Shown piece by piece: positions 34,682 through 43,414 of a stretch of 64,000 bases of DNA. Origin of the DNA: an uncultured Acetatifactor sp. (GTDB lineage Bacteria; Bacillota; Clostridia; Lachnospirales; Lachnospiraceae); assembly GCA_910579755.1 (NCBI GenBank), contig CAJTVB010000007.1, positions 1-64,000 of the forward strand, given 5' to 3'. The position numbers and the translations under genes are program-made. Position 1 is the stretch's first letter. The number at the start of each line of letters is the position of its first letter. The notes below the pieces were generated by a model. That model was not told the DNA's origin. It saw nothing but the letters and a program-made list of their open reading frames with translations, and made no database searches.

Positions 34682-35839
34682 ATGGCAATTGCGGAACAAT
34701 TTGCAGGCTTACAGATGGATCAGCTGATCGGTGCACCACTGCGGGCGGCGGCAGACGCCAGCAATCAGCTGGCGAATTCCACGGCAGAATTTATCAACCG
34801 TGTGGGCTTTGATGCCAACGGAAATGTGCAGACAGTGGCCTTTGGCTACCAGAGACGCAGCGTCAACGAGGATGGCACCAGCAATCTGGATGAAATGAAG
34901 GTGAATGTGCCCATGCTGGCCATTGTGCCCATTCCCAATCTGCAGGTGGACGAGGTAAATATCCTTTTTGACATGGAAGTCAAGCAGAGCGAGAAACAGG
35001 AATCCTCCATGGATATGGGAGCTACTATCTCCGGCACATTGAATCTGGGAATTGTAAAAGTCAGCGTTACCGGTAATATCAGCACTCACCAGTCCAACAC
35101 CAGAAGCTCGGATAATTCTGCCAAGTATCATGTGGATGTGCGTGCCACCAACCATGGCATTCCCGAGGGTCTGGCCAGAGTGCTGGATATGATGGCGGCC
35201 AACGTGGCTCCTACGCTGGTGGGCAGCAGTCTCAAGGACGGGAACGGACAGGATCTTTCGGGTCAGGCAAAGCTTAAGGCGGAGCGGCTGAAGGGGATCC
35301 GACAGGAGATCAGCCAGATCGAAAACCGCCTGGGAGCAGCCAGGGACGGCCTGGACAACAGCATTCGACAGATGAAACGACTGGGTGCCACCCAACTGAA
35401 TGCGTTCCAGGGCAGGATGATGAAGCTGATGAATGATCTGGAGAAGGACAATGAGGAGGATGACAAAACCGCCGCAGCATATTCCCAGGCCATGGATGAG
35501 GTCAATCAGAGCTGGAATGCATTTCAGAATCAGGCGCCGGATATGATTCGCCTGCTGGTGGACTCCAACGACCAGTCCGACGGTGTATCTGAGCTTTTGG
35601 GTCTTCGAGGGCTGAGCGATATGGGCGAGGCAGAAAAGTACAGCGGCGGAGACTGCTATCAGGCTTTTGTCAGCGCCCAGAGAAACTCCATGACGGCCCA
35701 GGCAAACGTGAATACTATCGAGAAAGAGCTTTTTGACAAAAAGGCGGAATATAGCGATGTCATAGCAGGCCGGGCGGCGTTGCCGGAGTCGGGAGGATAT
35801 GACGGTTCCGTGGACACGGAGGATCCTGAAGAATATTAA
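34682..35839 (+). CDS. DUF2589-like protein, paralogue B
   Basis: 385 residues, ATG with AAAGGTG upstream. It shares three blocks with paralogue A: LIGAPLRAAADASNQLA at the N-terminus, VPMLAIVPIPNLQVDEVNIL, and GIPEGLARVLDMMAANVAPT. Between the last two lies a beta-rich region with alternating strands (GTLNLGIVKVSVTGNIST) missing in A. The C-terminal half is a long helical coiled coil with repeated Gln/Asn (AKLKAERLKGIRQEISQIEN), ending in an acidic tail. The family has no known function to my knowledge. Having two diverged members in one operon suggests a hetero-oligomer. Confidence 0.8.
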   Translation: MAIAEQFAGLQMDQLIGAPLRAAADASNQLANSTAEFINRVGFDANGNVQTVAFGYQRRSVNEDGTSNLDEMKVNVPMLAIVPIPNLQVDEVNILFDMEVKQSEKQESSMDMGATISGTLNLGIVKVSVTGNISTHQSNTRSSDNSAKYHVDVRATNHGIPEGLARVLDMMAANVAPTLVGSSLKDGNGQDLSGQAKLKAERLKGIRQEISQIENRLGAARDGLDNSIRQMKRLGATQLNAFQGRMMKLMNDLEKDNEEDDKTAAAYSQAMDEVNQSWNAFQNQAPDMIRLLVDSNDQSDGVSELLGLRGLSDMGEAEKYSGGDCYQAFVSAQRNSMTAQANVNTIEKELFDKKAEYSDVIAGRAALPESGGYDGSVDTEDPEEY

Positions 35840-35856
35840 CGCAGAGGAAGCAGGTC

Positions 35857-36138
35857 ATGGGCAGGGAAGAAAAAACGGCTTTGGAGGACATCCATTATGT
35901 GAAGCTTGTTTCCATAGGAAGCGTCAATCCCAACAATCCCCTTTCGGATCAGTCAAGGGAGGCTCAGACGGCGCTTCTCAACAGGTGCCTTAATGAATAC
36001 CCCAGGGGTATCATACTGGGGCGGGATGTAACGGTGGGGAAGTATCTGATCGGGGATCACCAGCTGACTATGGAAAAAATTACCTACCATGTGGGCTTTG
36101 TCAGAAAGCCGTCGTGGGAGGAGGACTCGTCAATATAG
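35857..36138 (+). CDS. Small unknown protein closing the DUF2589 operon
   Basis: 93 residues, ATG 17 bp after paralogue B with AGAGGAAG upstream. Alpha/beta pattern: LVSIGSVNPNNPLSDQSREA, a helix (TALLNRCLNEYP), and strands (GIILGRDVTVGKYLIG; LTMEKITYHVGFVRKP). It is not recognised. It may be a small partner of the DUF2589 proteins. The gap of 72 bp to the STAS gene shows no terminator. Confidence 0.7.
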   Translation: MGREEKTALEDIHYVKLVSIGSVNPNNPLSDQSREAQTALLNRCLNEYPRGIILGRDVTVGKYLIGDHQLTMEKITYHVGFVRKPSWEEDSSI

Positions 36139-36210
36139 CATATACAAACGCAGGCCTCTGCAGGGGACTATGACGCAGGGGCTGCGCGGCGGAAAGAAGT
36201 GAGAGGAAAT

Positions 36211-36510
36211 ATGACAATCGAAACGAGCAGAGAGCAGGAAAAACTATGCTTAAAGGTAAAGGGCAGGCTGGACACAATGACATCGCCCCAGCTGGATAAA
36301 GAGGTGGAGACAAACCTGAAAGGAACGGAGCTGCTGACAATGGACCTTTCGGAGCTGGATTATGTTTCGTCGGCGGGACTCCGGGTGCTGCTCTCCGCCC
36401 ACAAATCCATGAAAAAGCAGGGCGGGTCCATGGTGGTCCGGGGAGTCAACGAAGAGGTTCAGGAGGTTTTTACCATTACGGGCTTTTCGGAAATTCTGAC
36501 AATCATGTGA
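36211..36510 (+). CDS. STAS-domain anti-anti-sigma-type protein
   Basis: 99 residues from the ATG at 36211 (GAGAGGA just upstream; a GTG at 36199 is an alternative). It is a single STAS domain with LKVKGRLDTMTSPQL near the start and YVSSAGLRVLLSAHK, where Ser53 or Ser54 is the expected phosphorylation site. In SpoIIAA/RsbV systems such a protein binds a kinase-type anti-sigma factor when unphosphorylated. Its likely kinase and phosphatase are both domains of the protein encoded at 37699-40602. No sigma factor gene is present in the window. Confidence 0.9.
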   Translation: MTIETSREQEKLCLKVKGRLDTMTSPQLDKEVETNLKGTELLTMDLSELDYVSSAGLRVLLSAHKSMKKQGGSMVVRGVNEEVQEVFTITGFSEILTIM

Positions 36511-36521
36511 TTTTCTGGGAA

Positions 36522-36578
36522 ACAGCCTTCCGGAGTTTGCACATTCCTCCTTTGACTGAGGCAATTTCGGAAGGCTGT
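36522..36578 (+). promoter_or_regulatory. Long inverted repeat directly before the GNAT gene ribosome site
   Basis: ACAGCCTTCCG (36522-36532) and CGGAAGGCTGT (36568-36578) are perfect 11-bp arms; further pairing (TTTGC with GCAAT) can lengthen the stem. It starts 12 bp after the STAS stop and ends next to the GAGGAGG of the next gene. No T tract, so it may set mRNA stability or translation rather than stop transcription. Confidence 0.6.
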
Positions 36579-36592
36579 GAGGAGGCAAGGGA

Positions 36593-37675
36593 ATGGGAAG
36601 GCTGATGCTGAAAAACAAAGAAGGCGATGAACTGGAGGTGACATTCTGCCGGTACAGAGAAGGGGACGAGAGAGGAATGATCGACTGTATCCGGGATGAG
36701 TATGGAAATACATATTTTAAAAGGGAATTTTATGTCCCGGAATATATAAAGCGGAAGGCCGAGGAGGGAACCATCACTTTTTTGACAGCCCGGACACAGG
36801 ATGATGAGATCGCCGGTATGATGATTCTGAAACAGTTTTATCCGGAGGAGTCCATGTGCGAGATCGCTTCTCAGATTTTCCGAAAAAGATATCGGGGATA
36901 TGGGATTGCCATGCCTTTTTTTGAGTATGGCATGGAGATTCTCCGCTCCCGCTCTTATACCGCGGCGTTCTGTCTGCCTGTATTGTTTCACACTGTGACC
37001 CAGAGGCTTTTGTACCGAATAGGGCTGCGGGCTGCAGGGCTGGTGCTGAATGTATTTGATCTGGATCGGGTGATTCATTCTTATGACAATGGCAGGAACC
37101 GCAAGCACTCTCAGGGCGTGCAGGTATGCGCGTTGGGAAAAACAGATGCAGGGATCCTCTACATGCCGGCCCGGCATAGAGATTTCTGTGGAAAAATATA
37201 CCGGAGTCTTGGGGTGAAATTTCAGATAGCGGAGCCAAAGGAAAATACGGCGGAAATGTCCGATGGGCAAGAGCGGGATTCAGGGGAGAATGCTTTGGGA
37301 GTGTTCCCCGGATACACGGACATGACATATAAAAACGATGATCTGCAGGCGAACCTGGAGATCCGGATCCACCGCGTGGGACAGGACCTGCCGGCCCGGA
37401 TGAGGCAGCTGCATTCCCGGTTTCCCCTGAGAGGGAAGCAGACGGCGGGGATTTTCCTGAACTGTAATGATCCCGGGGCGATTAGGTCCTGTGAACTGCT
37501 GGAGGAAATGGGATATTTTTTCACAGGGCTGAAGCCATTGTGCAGTCAGCGGGAATATTTGATTCTGCATCATCCGGGTGAGGTGGAGATTTATTTTGAC
37601 GATTATCAGGCCACGGAGGAATTCCAACGGCTGATTCAATACATTGAAAAGGAATACCAAAAGCGGCGAAAATGA
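36593..37675 (+). CDS. GNAT-like protein in the partner-switching cluster
   Basis: 360 residues, ATG with AGGAGG seven bases upstream. Residues ~15-160 look like a GNAT acetyltransferase (FCRYREGDERGMIDCIRDEY; EIASQIFRKRYRGYGIAMPF, the acetyl-CoA loop; QRLLYRIGLRAAG). Residues ~200-355 form a second alpha/beta domain with a GNAT-like end (GAIRSCELLEEMGYFFTG). Two tandem GNAT folds are possible. The ATGA overlap with the next reading frame suggests coupling to the phosphatase gene. Substrate unknown. Confidence 0.7.
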   Translation: MGRLMLKNKEGDELEVTFCRYREGDERGMIDCIRDEYGNTYFKREFYVPEYIKRKAEEGTITFLTARTQDDEIAGMMILKQFYPEESMCEIASQIFRKRYRGYGIAMPFFEYGMEILRSRSYTAAFCLPVLFHTVTQRLLYRIGLRAAGLVLNVFDLDRVIHSYDNGRNRKHSQGVQVCALGKTDAGILYMPARHRDFCGKIYRSLGVKFQIAEPKENTAEMSDGQERDSGENALGVFPGYTDMTYKNDDLQANLEIRIHRVGQDLPARMRQLHSRFPLRGKQTAGIFLNCNDPGAIRSCELLEEMGYFFTGLKPLCSQREYLILHHPGEVEIYFDDYQATEEFQRLIQYIEKEYQKRRK

Positions 37676-37698
37676 CCGGCAGGGAAAGGGGCGTCAGC

Positions 37699-40602
37699 AT
37701 GGCGGGAAAAAGGAAGAAAATAGGACGCAAGGTAAACGGATTGCTATTGGCCATGGTTTCTCTCTCCATATTTCTGACAGGCGGGATCAGTATTTACAGT
37801 CTGTATACCATGAAAAAAATTTCTGTGGACAGCAGCAGGATGCTGGGACAGACAGCAGCAGATGATGCAGAACAGGCCCTGGAGGAAATGGCGGAGGAAA
37901 AGCTCAGGGATGTGGCGGTGGAGAAGGCCGCATATATAGAAGAAAAGTTCAGGGCGGTGGAGGCATATGTGCTGGGAATCGCGGAATTAGCCGGGCAGAT
38001 CTATGATCATCCTGAGAGGTATCCGGACAGGATGGTAGACCTGCCCGTTCCCGATTCTAAATCCCTGGCGGTCCAACTGCTTTGGTCGAAGCGCCTGTCA
38101 GTGTCGACGCCGGAAGAACAGGCGGCGCTGCCCAAGACGGTGGAGGCGGGAGATGCCGCCAATACAGAGTTTTCCGGAGGAGAAGAGGAAGAGAGCGGCG
38201 GGGAATCTTCCGGAGGAGAAGAGGAAGAGAGCGGCGGGAACCCTTTGAGAACGAAAGGAGAGGAAACAGATCTGGAGCGGAATAAGTCGACGGAAGGAAC
38301 TCCGGAGCAGGGGTTTGGGGAATGGGAAAGAATGCTGGGAGTCTTGACCTGTGCCTCGGAGGGAGAGAAAGGGGAGCTGCGGAAGCTGGGAAATATCCAG
38401 AATCTTTTGGAACAGTATAATTCTCATAATGACATGGTCTCATCCACATATCTGGCTACGGAAAGCGGCTGGATGATACAGGCGGATTATATATCCTTCA
38501 GTAAATATGAGGAGGAGCCTGAGACTGCAGAGGATGGGAAGACCCTGCTGCCCATGCTCTATGAGGCGGATGAAAGAGAGTGGTATGTATTGGCAAAAGA
38601 GGAGCCTGCCGGGCAGGTGATTTATACAGATGTAATCAAAGATGTTCATCGGGGAGAGGACTGCATTGTCTGTGCCAGCCCGGTATATCATAACGGAAAG
38701 ATTGTGGCGGTGGCAGGTGTGGGTTCTTACCTGGAGACCGTGAATAATGCCGTTTTGGATACCATTATCGGACAGGAAGGGTATGCCTTTTTAGTAAACC
38801 GTAAAGGCCAGGTCATGGTATCCGGAAAAAGACAGGGAGAGACGGCGGCTTGTGCGGAACAGAATCTGGATCTGCGCCAAAGCGCCAATCAGGAGCTGGC
38901 AGAGGCGGCAAAGCGTATGGTGGCAGGACACAGCGGTTATCTGCAGCTGACGGTGGATGGGCAGGAGGTCTGCATGGCGTATGCGCCTCTGAGCCGGCTG
39001 GGCTGGAGCTTTGTGACAGTGATCGGCGTGGCGGAGGTTATTGCGCCGGCCCGTCAGAGCCAGGACACAATTCTTTCCCTGACGGATTACGCAGCGCAGG
39101 AGCAGGATGGGGCCATCCGGCAGATGCTCGCCTATCTGGTGGCAGTGCTGGCCGCGGTGACCTTTTTGGTGAGCTTGACCGGTACCTGGTTTTCCCATAG
39201 GCTGACGGAGCCTATCCGCAGGCTTATTGGGGAGGTGGCCAGGATCGACGGAGGAAATCTGGATTATCGAATCCAAATGGAAACGGAGGACGAAGTGGAG
39301 GATCTGGGAAATGCATTTAACGGAATGGCTGACCAGATACAGAAATATATCAAAAATCTGGCGCTTGCCACGGCGGACAAGGAGCGGATCCGCACAGAGA
39401 TCCAGGTTGCCTCCCGGCTTCAGGCGGACATGCTGCCCGACGCGGAGGGAGCGTTTGCGGAGAGAACAGAATTTTCACTGTATGCCTCCATGACGCCGGC
39501 CAAGGGTGTAGGCGGAGATTTTTACGACTTTTTTCTGCTGGATGAGGATCATTTGGCACTGGTTATTGCGGATGTATCAGGAAAGGGAGTCCCTGCCGCT
39601 CTGTTTATGGTGGTGTCCCGCACTCTGATCCGCAGTCATGTGGCCGCCGATACTCCACTGGAGCAGGTCATGGAGGAAATCAATGACAGCCTGTGCGACA
39701 ACAATAAAAACGGTATGTTTGTCACGGCCTGGATTGGAATACTGGTTCTGTCCACAGGAAAGCTGTCCTTTGTCAATGCCGGCCACTGCCGTCCGCTGAT
39801 CAGAAGGCAGGACGGGACTTGCGTTTATGAAGATTCCCTGGGCGGCTTTGTTCTGGCCGGGATGGAGGATACGGTCTATCGCGGATCACGGATCCGCCTG
39901 AGACAGGGAGACACGCTGTTGCTTTACACGGACGGAGTGACGGAGGCCACCAACTGCCGGGAGGAGCTTTACGGAGAACAGCGTCTGATGGCAGCGGCAA
40001 AAAGCAGTGGAGGCTGCCCGCCCAAGGAATTGTTGAACAGAATATGGCGGGATGTGGATTCCTTTCAGAAGGATGCAGAGCAGTTTGACGACATTACCAT
40101 GATGGCGGTGGCCTATCATGGAAAGGGCTTTGCAGAGAAGGCAGGAAGGCCGGTGGTAAAGAGCATTCGGGAGTTTTCGGTCTTTGTGGAGGATGTTCTG
40201 GCGGAAAAGGGGGTGTCCCTGAAGACGATTCTGAAGATTCAAATGGCGGTGGATGAGCTGCTGTCCAATATCTGTTATTACAGCGGCGCCGGGGAAATGA
40301 CTCTGGCAGTCCGGGTGGAGGAGTCGGAGGAAGTGGTGGAAGGATCCACAGATAAAGGGGCAGAGGAGCTGACATACAAGTCCGGGGATTGTTCTGGCAG
40401 CAGACGGGTGACTCTGATCATTGAGGATGACGGCATTCCATACAATCCTTTGGAGAGGCCGGATCCGGATGTGGAGGAGCTTTTGGAGAAGAGGACTCAG
40501 GGAGGCCTGGGAATATATTTGGTCAAAAAACGCATGGACCAGATGGAGTATGAGTATAAGGATGATATGAACCGCCTGACTCTGAGGAAATGGGATGTCT
40601 GA
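37699..40602 (+). CDS. Membrane sensor-HAMP-PP2C phosphatase fused to an anti-sigma-type kinase
   Basis: 967 residues. Membrane segments at ~15-37 and ~475-500 flank an extracellular dCache-like sensor containing a low-complexity Glu/Gly/Ser insertion. HAMP follows (~500-555), then a SpoIIE/RsbU-type PP2C domain (GVGGDFYDFFLL; ADVSGKGVPAALFM; YTDGVTEA; FDDITMM), then a HATPase domain of the RsbW/SpoIIAB class (VDELLSNICYY; EDDGIPYNP; GGLGIYLVKKRMD). So one protein may both dephosphorylate and phosphorylate the STAS protein. The ATG at 37699 has AAGGGG upstream; the ATG at 37672 overlaps the GNAT stop and is an alternative. Confidence 0.88.
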   Translation: MAGKRKKIGRKVNGLLLAMVSLSIFLTGGISIYSLYTMKKISVDSSRMLGQTAADDAEQALEEMAEEKLRDVAVEKAAYIEEKFRAVEAYVLGIAELAGQIYDHPERYPDRMVDLPVPDSKSLAVQLLWSKRLSVSTPEEQAALPKTVEAGDAANTEFSGGEEEESGGESSGGEEEESGGNPLRTKGEETDLERNKSTEGTPEQGFGEWERMLGVLTCASEGEKGELRKLGNIQNLLEQYNSHNDMVSSTYLATESGWMIQADYISFSKYEEEPETAEDGKTLLPMLYEADEREWYVLAKEEPAGQVIYTDVIKDVHRGEDCIVCASPVYHNGKIVAVAGVGSYLETVNNAVLDTIIGQEGYAFLVNRKGQVMVSGKRQGETAACAEQNLDLRQSANQELAEAAKRMVAGHSGYLQLTVDGQEVCMAYAPLSRLGWSFVTVIGVAEVIAPARQSQDTILSLTDYAAQEQDGAIRQMLAYLVAVLAAVTFLVSLTGTWFSHRLTEPIRRLIGEVARIDGGNLDYRIQMETEDEVEDLGNAFNGMADQIQKYIKNLALATADKERIRTEIQVASRLQADMLPDAEGAFAERTEFSLYASMTPAKGVGGDFYDFFLLDEDHLALVIADVSGKGVPAALFMVVSRTLIRSHVAADTPLEQVMEEINDSLCDNNKNGMFVTAWIGILVLSTGKLSFVNAGHCRPLIRRQDGTCVYEDSLGGFVLAGMEDTVYRGSRIRLRQGDTLLLYTDGVTEATNCREELYGEQRLMAAAKSSGGCPPKELLNRIWRDVDSFQKDAEQFDDITMMAVAYHGKGFAEKAGRPVVKSIREFSVFVEDVLAEKGVSLKTILKIQMAVDELLSNICYYSGAGEMTLAVRVEESEEVVEGSTDKGAEELTYKSGDCSGSRRVTLIIEDDGIPYNPLERPDPDVEELLEKRTQGGLGIYLVKKRMDQMEYEYKDDMNRLTLRKWDV
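38172..38240 (+). repeat. 36-bp tandem repeat inside the sensor domain gene
   Basis: Nearly two in-frame copies of a 36-bp unit (TTCCGGAGGAGAAGAGGAAG is its first part), coding for two SGGEEEESGG blocks. It probably arises by slippage and may vary in length between strains. Confidence 0.8.
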
Positions 40603-40656
40603 AATGCGAAGCAGCCGTTTTGGACTAACAATTTTGTGGAAATTTTGCTCTCCGGG

Positions 40657-40665
40657 TGGTATACT
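40657..40665 (+). promoter_or_regulatory. Extended -10 promoter of tatD
   Basis: TGGTATACT: TG one base before TATACT (40660-40665). The -35 region is weak. 45 bp before the ATG. Confidence 0.5.
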
Positions 40666-40709
40666 GTCCGAAAAAGGGCAGAGATCTGCCCGGGGAGAAG
40701 CGGATTAGT

Positions 40710-41489
40710 ATGACACAAATATTTGACACACATGCCCATTATGACGACGAAGCATTTGACCAGGACAGAGAGGAGCTGCTTAAGCAGCTGCCGGAGAAGG
40801 GGATTGCCAGGGTTGTAAACGTAGGTGCGGGATTGGCTTCCTGCAAAAGGACAGCCGGGCTGATGGCCGATTATGACTATATTTATGGAGCCATGGGAGT
40901 TCATCCGGAGGAGACAGCCGGTCTGCAGGAGGGCGATATGGACTGGCTTGGGCAGCAATGCCGGCTGGATAAATGTGTTGCGGTGGGCGAGATCGGCCTG
41001 GACTACTACTGGGACAGCCCGGACCGGGAGACCCAGAAAAGGTGGTTTGCCCGTCAGCTGGAGCTGGCCAGAGAGGTGAAGCTTCCGGTAATCATTCACT
41101 CCCGGGATGCGGCAAAGGATACCCTTGATATCCTGAAGGCGGCGAAGGCCGGTGAGATCGGCGGAGTCATTCACTGCTACTCCTATACGAAGGAGACGGC
41201 CAGAGAATTTCTGAATATGGATTTCTATTTCGGAATCGGAGGAGTTCTTACCTTTTCCAATGCAAAAAAATTGAAGGAGGCAGCAGAGTATATTCCTCTG
41301 AACCGTATTGTGCTGGAAACCGACTGCCCCTATCTTGCGCCGGTGCCTAACCGGGGGAAGCGCAACAGTTCTCTGAATCTTCCTCATGTGGCAGCGGCGC
41401 TGGCGCAGATCAGGGGACTTTCTCAGGAGGAGCTCCTGAAGACTGTCTGGGATAATTCCCTTCGTCTGTACCGCATGGAACAGGCATGA
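40710..41489 (+). CDS. TatD family metal-dependent hydrolase
   Basis: 259 residues, typical TatD length. Metal ligands appear as DTHAHYDD at 5-12, GEIGLDYYW (Glu), VIIHSRDA (His), GVIHCYSY (His) and ETDCPYLAP (Asp). TatD proteins are TIM-barrel DNases. The ATG at 40710 starts right at the family's first strand; the longer frame from 40656 includes the promoter -10 and is rejected. The stop is only 10 bp from the end of the convergent ABC permease gene. Confidence 0.93.
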   Translation: MTQIFDTHAHYDDEAFDQDREELLKQLPEKGIARVVNVGAGLASCKRTAGLMADYDYIYGAMGVHPEETAGLQEGDMDWLGQQCRLDKCVAVGEIGLDYYWDSPDRETQKRWFARQLELAREVKLPVIIHSRDAAKDTLDILKAAKAGEIGGVIHCYSYTKETAREFLNMDFYFGIGGVLTFSNAKKLKEAAEYIPLNRIVLETDCPYLAPVPNRGKRNSSLNLPHVAAALAQIRGLSQEELLKTVWDNSLRLYRMEQA

Positions 41490-41499
41490 CGAAGGGAAA

Positions 41500-42096
41500 C
41501 TATCTTCGGAGCCGTCTGATAATAAGGGCTCCGGCGGCTGACAGGAGGCCTGCGGACAGCATCCAGATCTTGGGAGAGTAGCTGCCCGCAGTCATGGAAA
41601 ACAGATAAAAATTGCCCAGCTTGTTTCCGGCCCCGTAGTTGACGGCATAGTATACCAGAGGGATCATATATCCGGTGACGGTATTATTGCACAGGGCCGA
41701 GGCGGCCATGCCCAGAGAGCCCAGAAATATGGCATCGGCCAGGGTCCCGGACACCAGGCGCATGGTTATGTCACAGCCCCGGAGGGCCATATACCCCGAG
41801 AACAGACTGATCAGAACCGCCAGGAGAACTAAGGAGCAAAGAATTCTGGCCAGCCAGATTCTTACAGGATCCATGAATTTGGAAAAAATCAGGTCGCTGA
41901 TGTCTCTGTCCTGTTCCGGCTGGAATACGGGGGTAAGCATTACGATTCCCAGGAGAGCTACAAACATTTCCAGGGGGACAGCCGAGGAATTTTGGTCCAG
42001 GTTCGCCGTTCCCGCCAGCAGGGGCACCAAGGCCAACAGGATAACGGAGAGAAAAAAGGGCCGCAGGACATTATGCTTTAAATCTAATTTTAACAT
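41500..42096 (-). CDS. ABC-2-type membrane protein, small permease
   Basis: 198 residues with about six membrane segments. It has no known substrate motif. The ATG at 42096 has GGGAAAG upstream (minus strand) and overlaps the end of the larger permease gene by 26 bp; the longer frame to 42123 is less likely. With the ATPase and the large permease it should form one exporter. Position at the end of a three-gene minus-strand operon. Confidence 0.78.
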   Translation of the reverse strand: MLKLDLKHNVLRPFFLSVILLALVPLLAGTANLDQNSSAVPLEMFVALLGIVMLTPVFQPEQDRDISDLIFSKFMDPVRIWLARILCSLVLLAVLISLFSGYMALRGCDITMRLVSGTLADAIFLGSLGMAASALCNNTVTGYMIPLVYYAVNYGAGNKLGNFYLFSMTAGSYSPKIWMLSAGLLSAAGALIIRRLRR

Positions 42097-43414
42097 GAAT
42101 CTTTCCCTTTCTTTTTGCATCAAATATCAAAATGGTGCCGGCCACCAGGAGAAGAGAGATGACCACAAGCGCCAGGCGATTTGCCATAAGTGCGTCAAAG
42201 TGCGCCAGATAATCCCAGGTTCTGAACCAGGAACTGGGTCCTGAGTTGTGCCTGGGCGACAGCCGCAGCAGAGAGTAGTTGGCGGCAACGGAGCGGTATC
42301 CCAGATTTGTATCCATGAGCCACCACAGCCCCTGAACAGCTATGGCGATGGGAGAGTCTGTGAGCTCGGTGAGGAGCATGCCCAGGGCAGACACGAGCAT
42401 AACCTGGGGCATCAGCCATCCCAGATCGTACTTCAGTGGCGCCAGGTAATCCAGAACGGCGCCTTTGTAATTTCCCCAGGCAGAAGCGTTGGAAATATAG
42501 GACAGTAGGATTACAAATCCCATGACAGAGACAATAACGGCGCAATATCTGGCAAGAATCAGCCTTGCGCTCCGGATCTGCCGGACATGAACCAGTTCTG
42601 TCATTTTTGCCCGCCGATCCCGCAGGCTCATGCTTACTCCCAGAAATACCGGCAGTATGGACAGTACCATTACTCCCGCGTAATCAGAGAAAAGGCGGGC
42701 GTATCCGCCGGTGATTTTATCCCGGCTCACTGCCAGCTCGTACCGTTCCAGAGCCTCCTCATAGGTCAGAGGAACTGCCCCGAAGCCGATCAAGGTATTG
42801 GCCGCATAGGAAGAACCGCCGCCCAGAAGATCATCGGCACGCTGCATCAGCTCTTTAAACCGGGAATATTCCATATCCCCGCGCACGGTGGGAACGAAAG
42901 AGGAATCGGGTGAAGGGCTTTCCGCCTCCGGATCGGATGAAAGTCCGTCATTCTGAACCGTAAAGGAGACGCCTTCCTCTTCGCCGGAGGAACCGGCCCC
43001 ATTGTTATCAAAATCGATGGTAAAGCTGCCGTTTCCGCCGCCGTTCTCAGGAGCAGCTTTTTGCTGCTGAAGCAGCACCGTCATGTCCTCATCCGTGATG
43101 AGAGACAGGATTTCTGCCATTTCCGCCTGCTGCCGTTCATTCAGCCGTATGGTTTTGATAAATCCGATGGGGTAGGTAATGTAGCGGTTTTCGCTGAATT
43201 CACTCCAGAGCTCTTCCAGGGCGGCGGGCATAACGATTTCCGGAATCTCCACGTTTTTTGTGCCGTAATTGCCGCCGGGTTCAGGCCTGGTCATATAATC
43301 GCCGGAAAAGTCCAGAGCGCCCTGAGAATACAGGGCCAGTACGGTGACTACGGCAAACACCAGGAAGGATACGGAGAATATGTTCTTTTTCAGCTCTTTG
43401 AGAAACAGCATCAT
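42071..43414 (-). CDS. ABC transporter permease with a large extracytoplasmic domain
   Basis: 447 residues. A first membrane segment (~12-30) is followed by ~200 residues outside, rich in Asp, Gly, Ser and Glu (VSFTVQNDGLSSDPEAESPS), and then about six membrane segments in the C-terminal half. This resembles ABC-2 permeases with an external loop. The start overlaps the ATPase stop (ATGA), with GGAGGTGA upstream, so translation is coupled. Substrate unknown; the linked two-component genes suggest a response to an envelope stress or peptide. Confidence 0.78.
   Translation of the reverse strand: MMLFLKELKKNIFSVSFLVFAVVTVLALYSQGALDFSGDYMTRPEPGGNYGTKNVEIPEIVMPAALEELWSEFSENRYITYPIGFIKTIRLNERQQAEMAEILSLITDEDMTVLLQQQKAAPENGGGNGSFTIDFDNNGAGSSGEEEGVSFTVQNDGLSSDPEAESPSPDSSFVPTVRGDMEYSRFKELMQRADDLLGGGSSYAANTLIGFGAVPLTYEEALERYELAVSRDKITGGYARLFSDYAGVMVLSILPVFLGVSMSLRDRRAKMTELVHVRQIRSARLILARYCAVIVSVMGFVILLSYISNASAWGNYKGAVLDYLAPLKYDLGWLMPQVMLVSALGMLLTELTDSPIAIAVQGLWWLMDTNLGYRSVAANYSLLRLSPRHNSGPSSWFRTWDYLAHFDALMANRLALVVISLLLVAGTILIFDAKRKGKIHVKIRFKA

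Noticed and set aside
30312..40602. A complete prophage
   Set aside because: Recombinase and lysin are present, but no capsid, portal, terminase, tail, holin or replication genes, and no flanking attachment repeats could be found.
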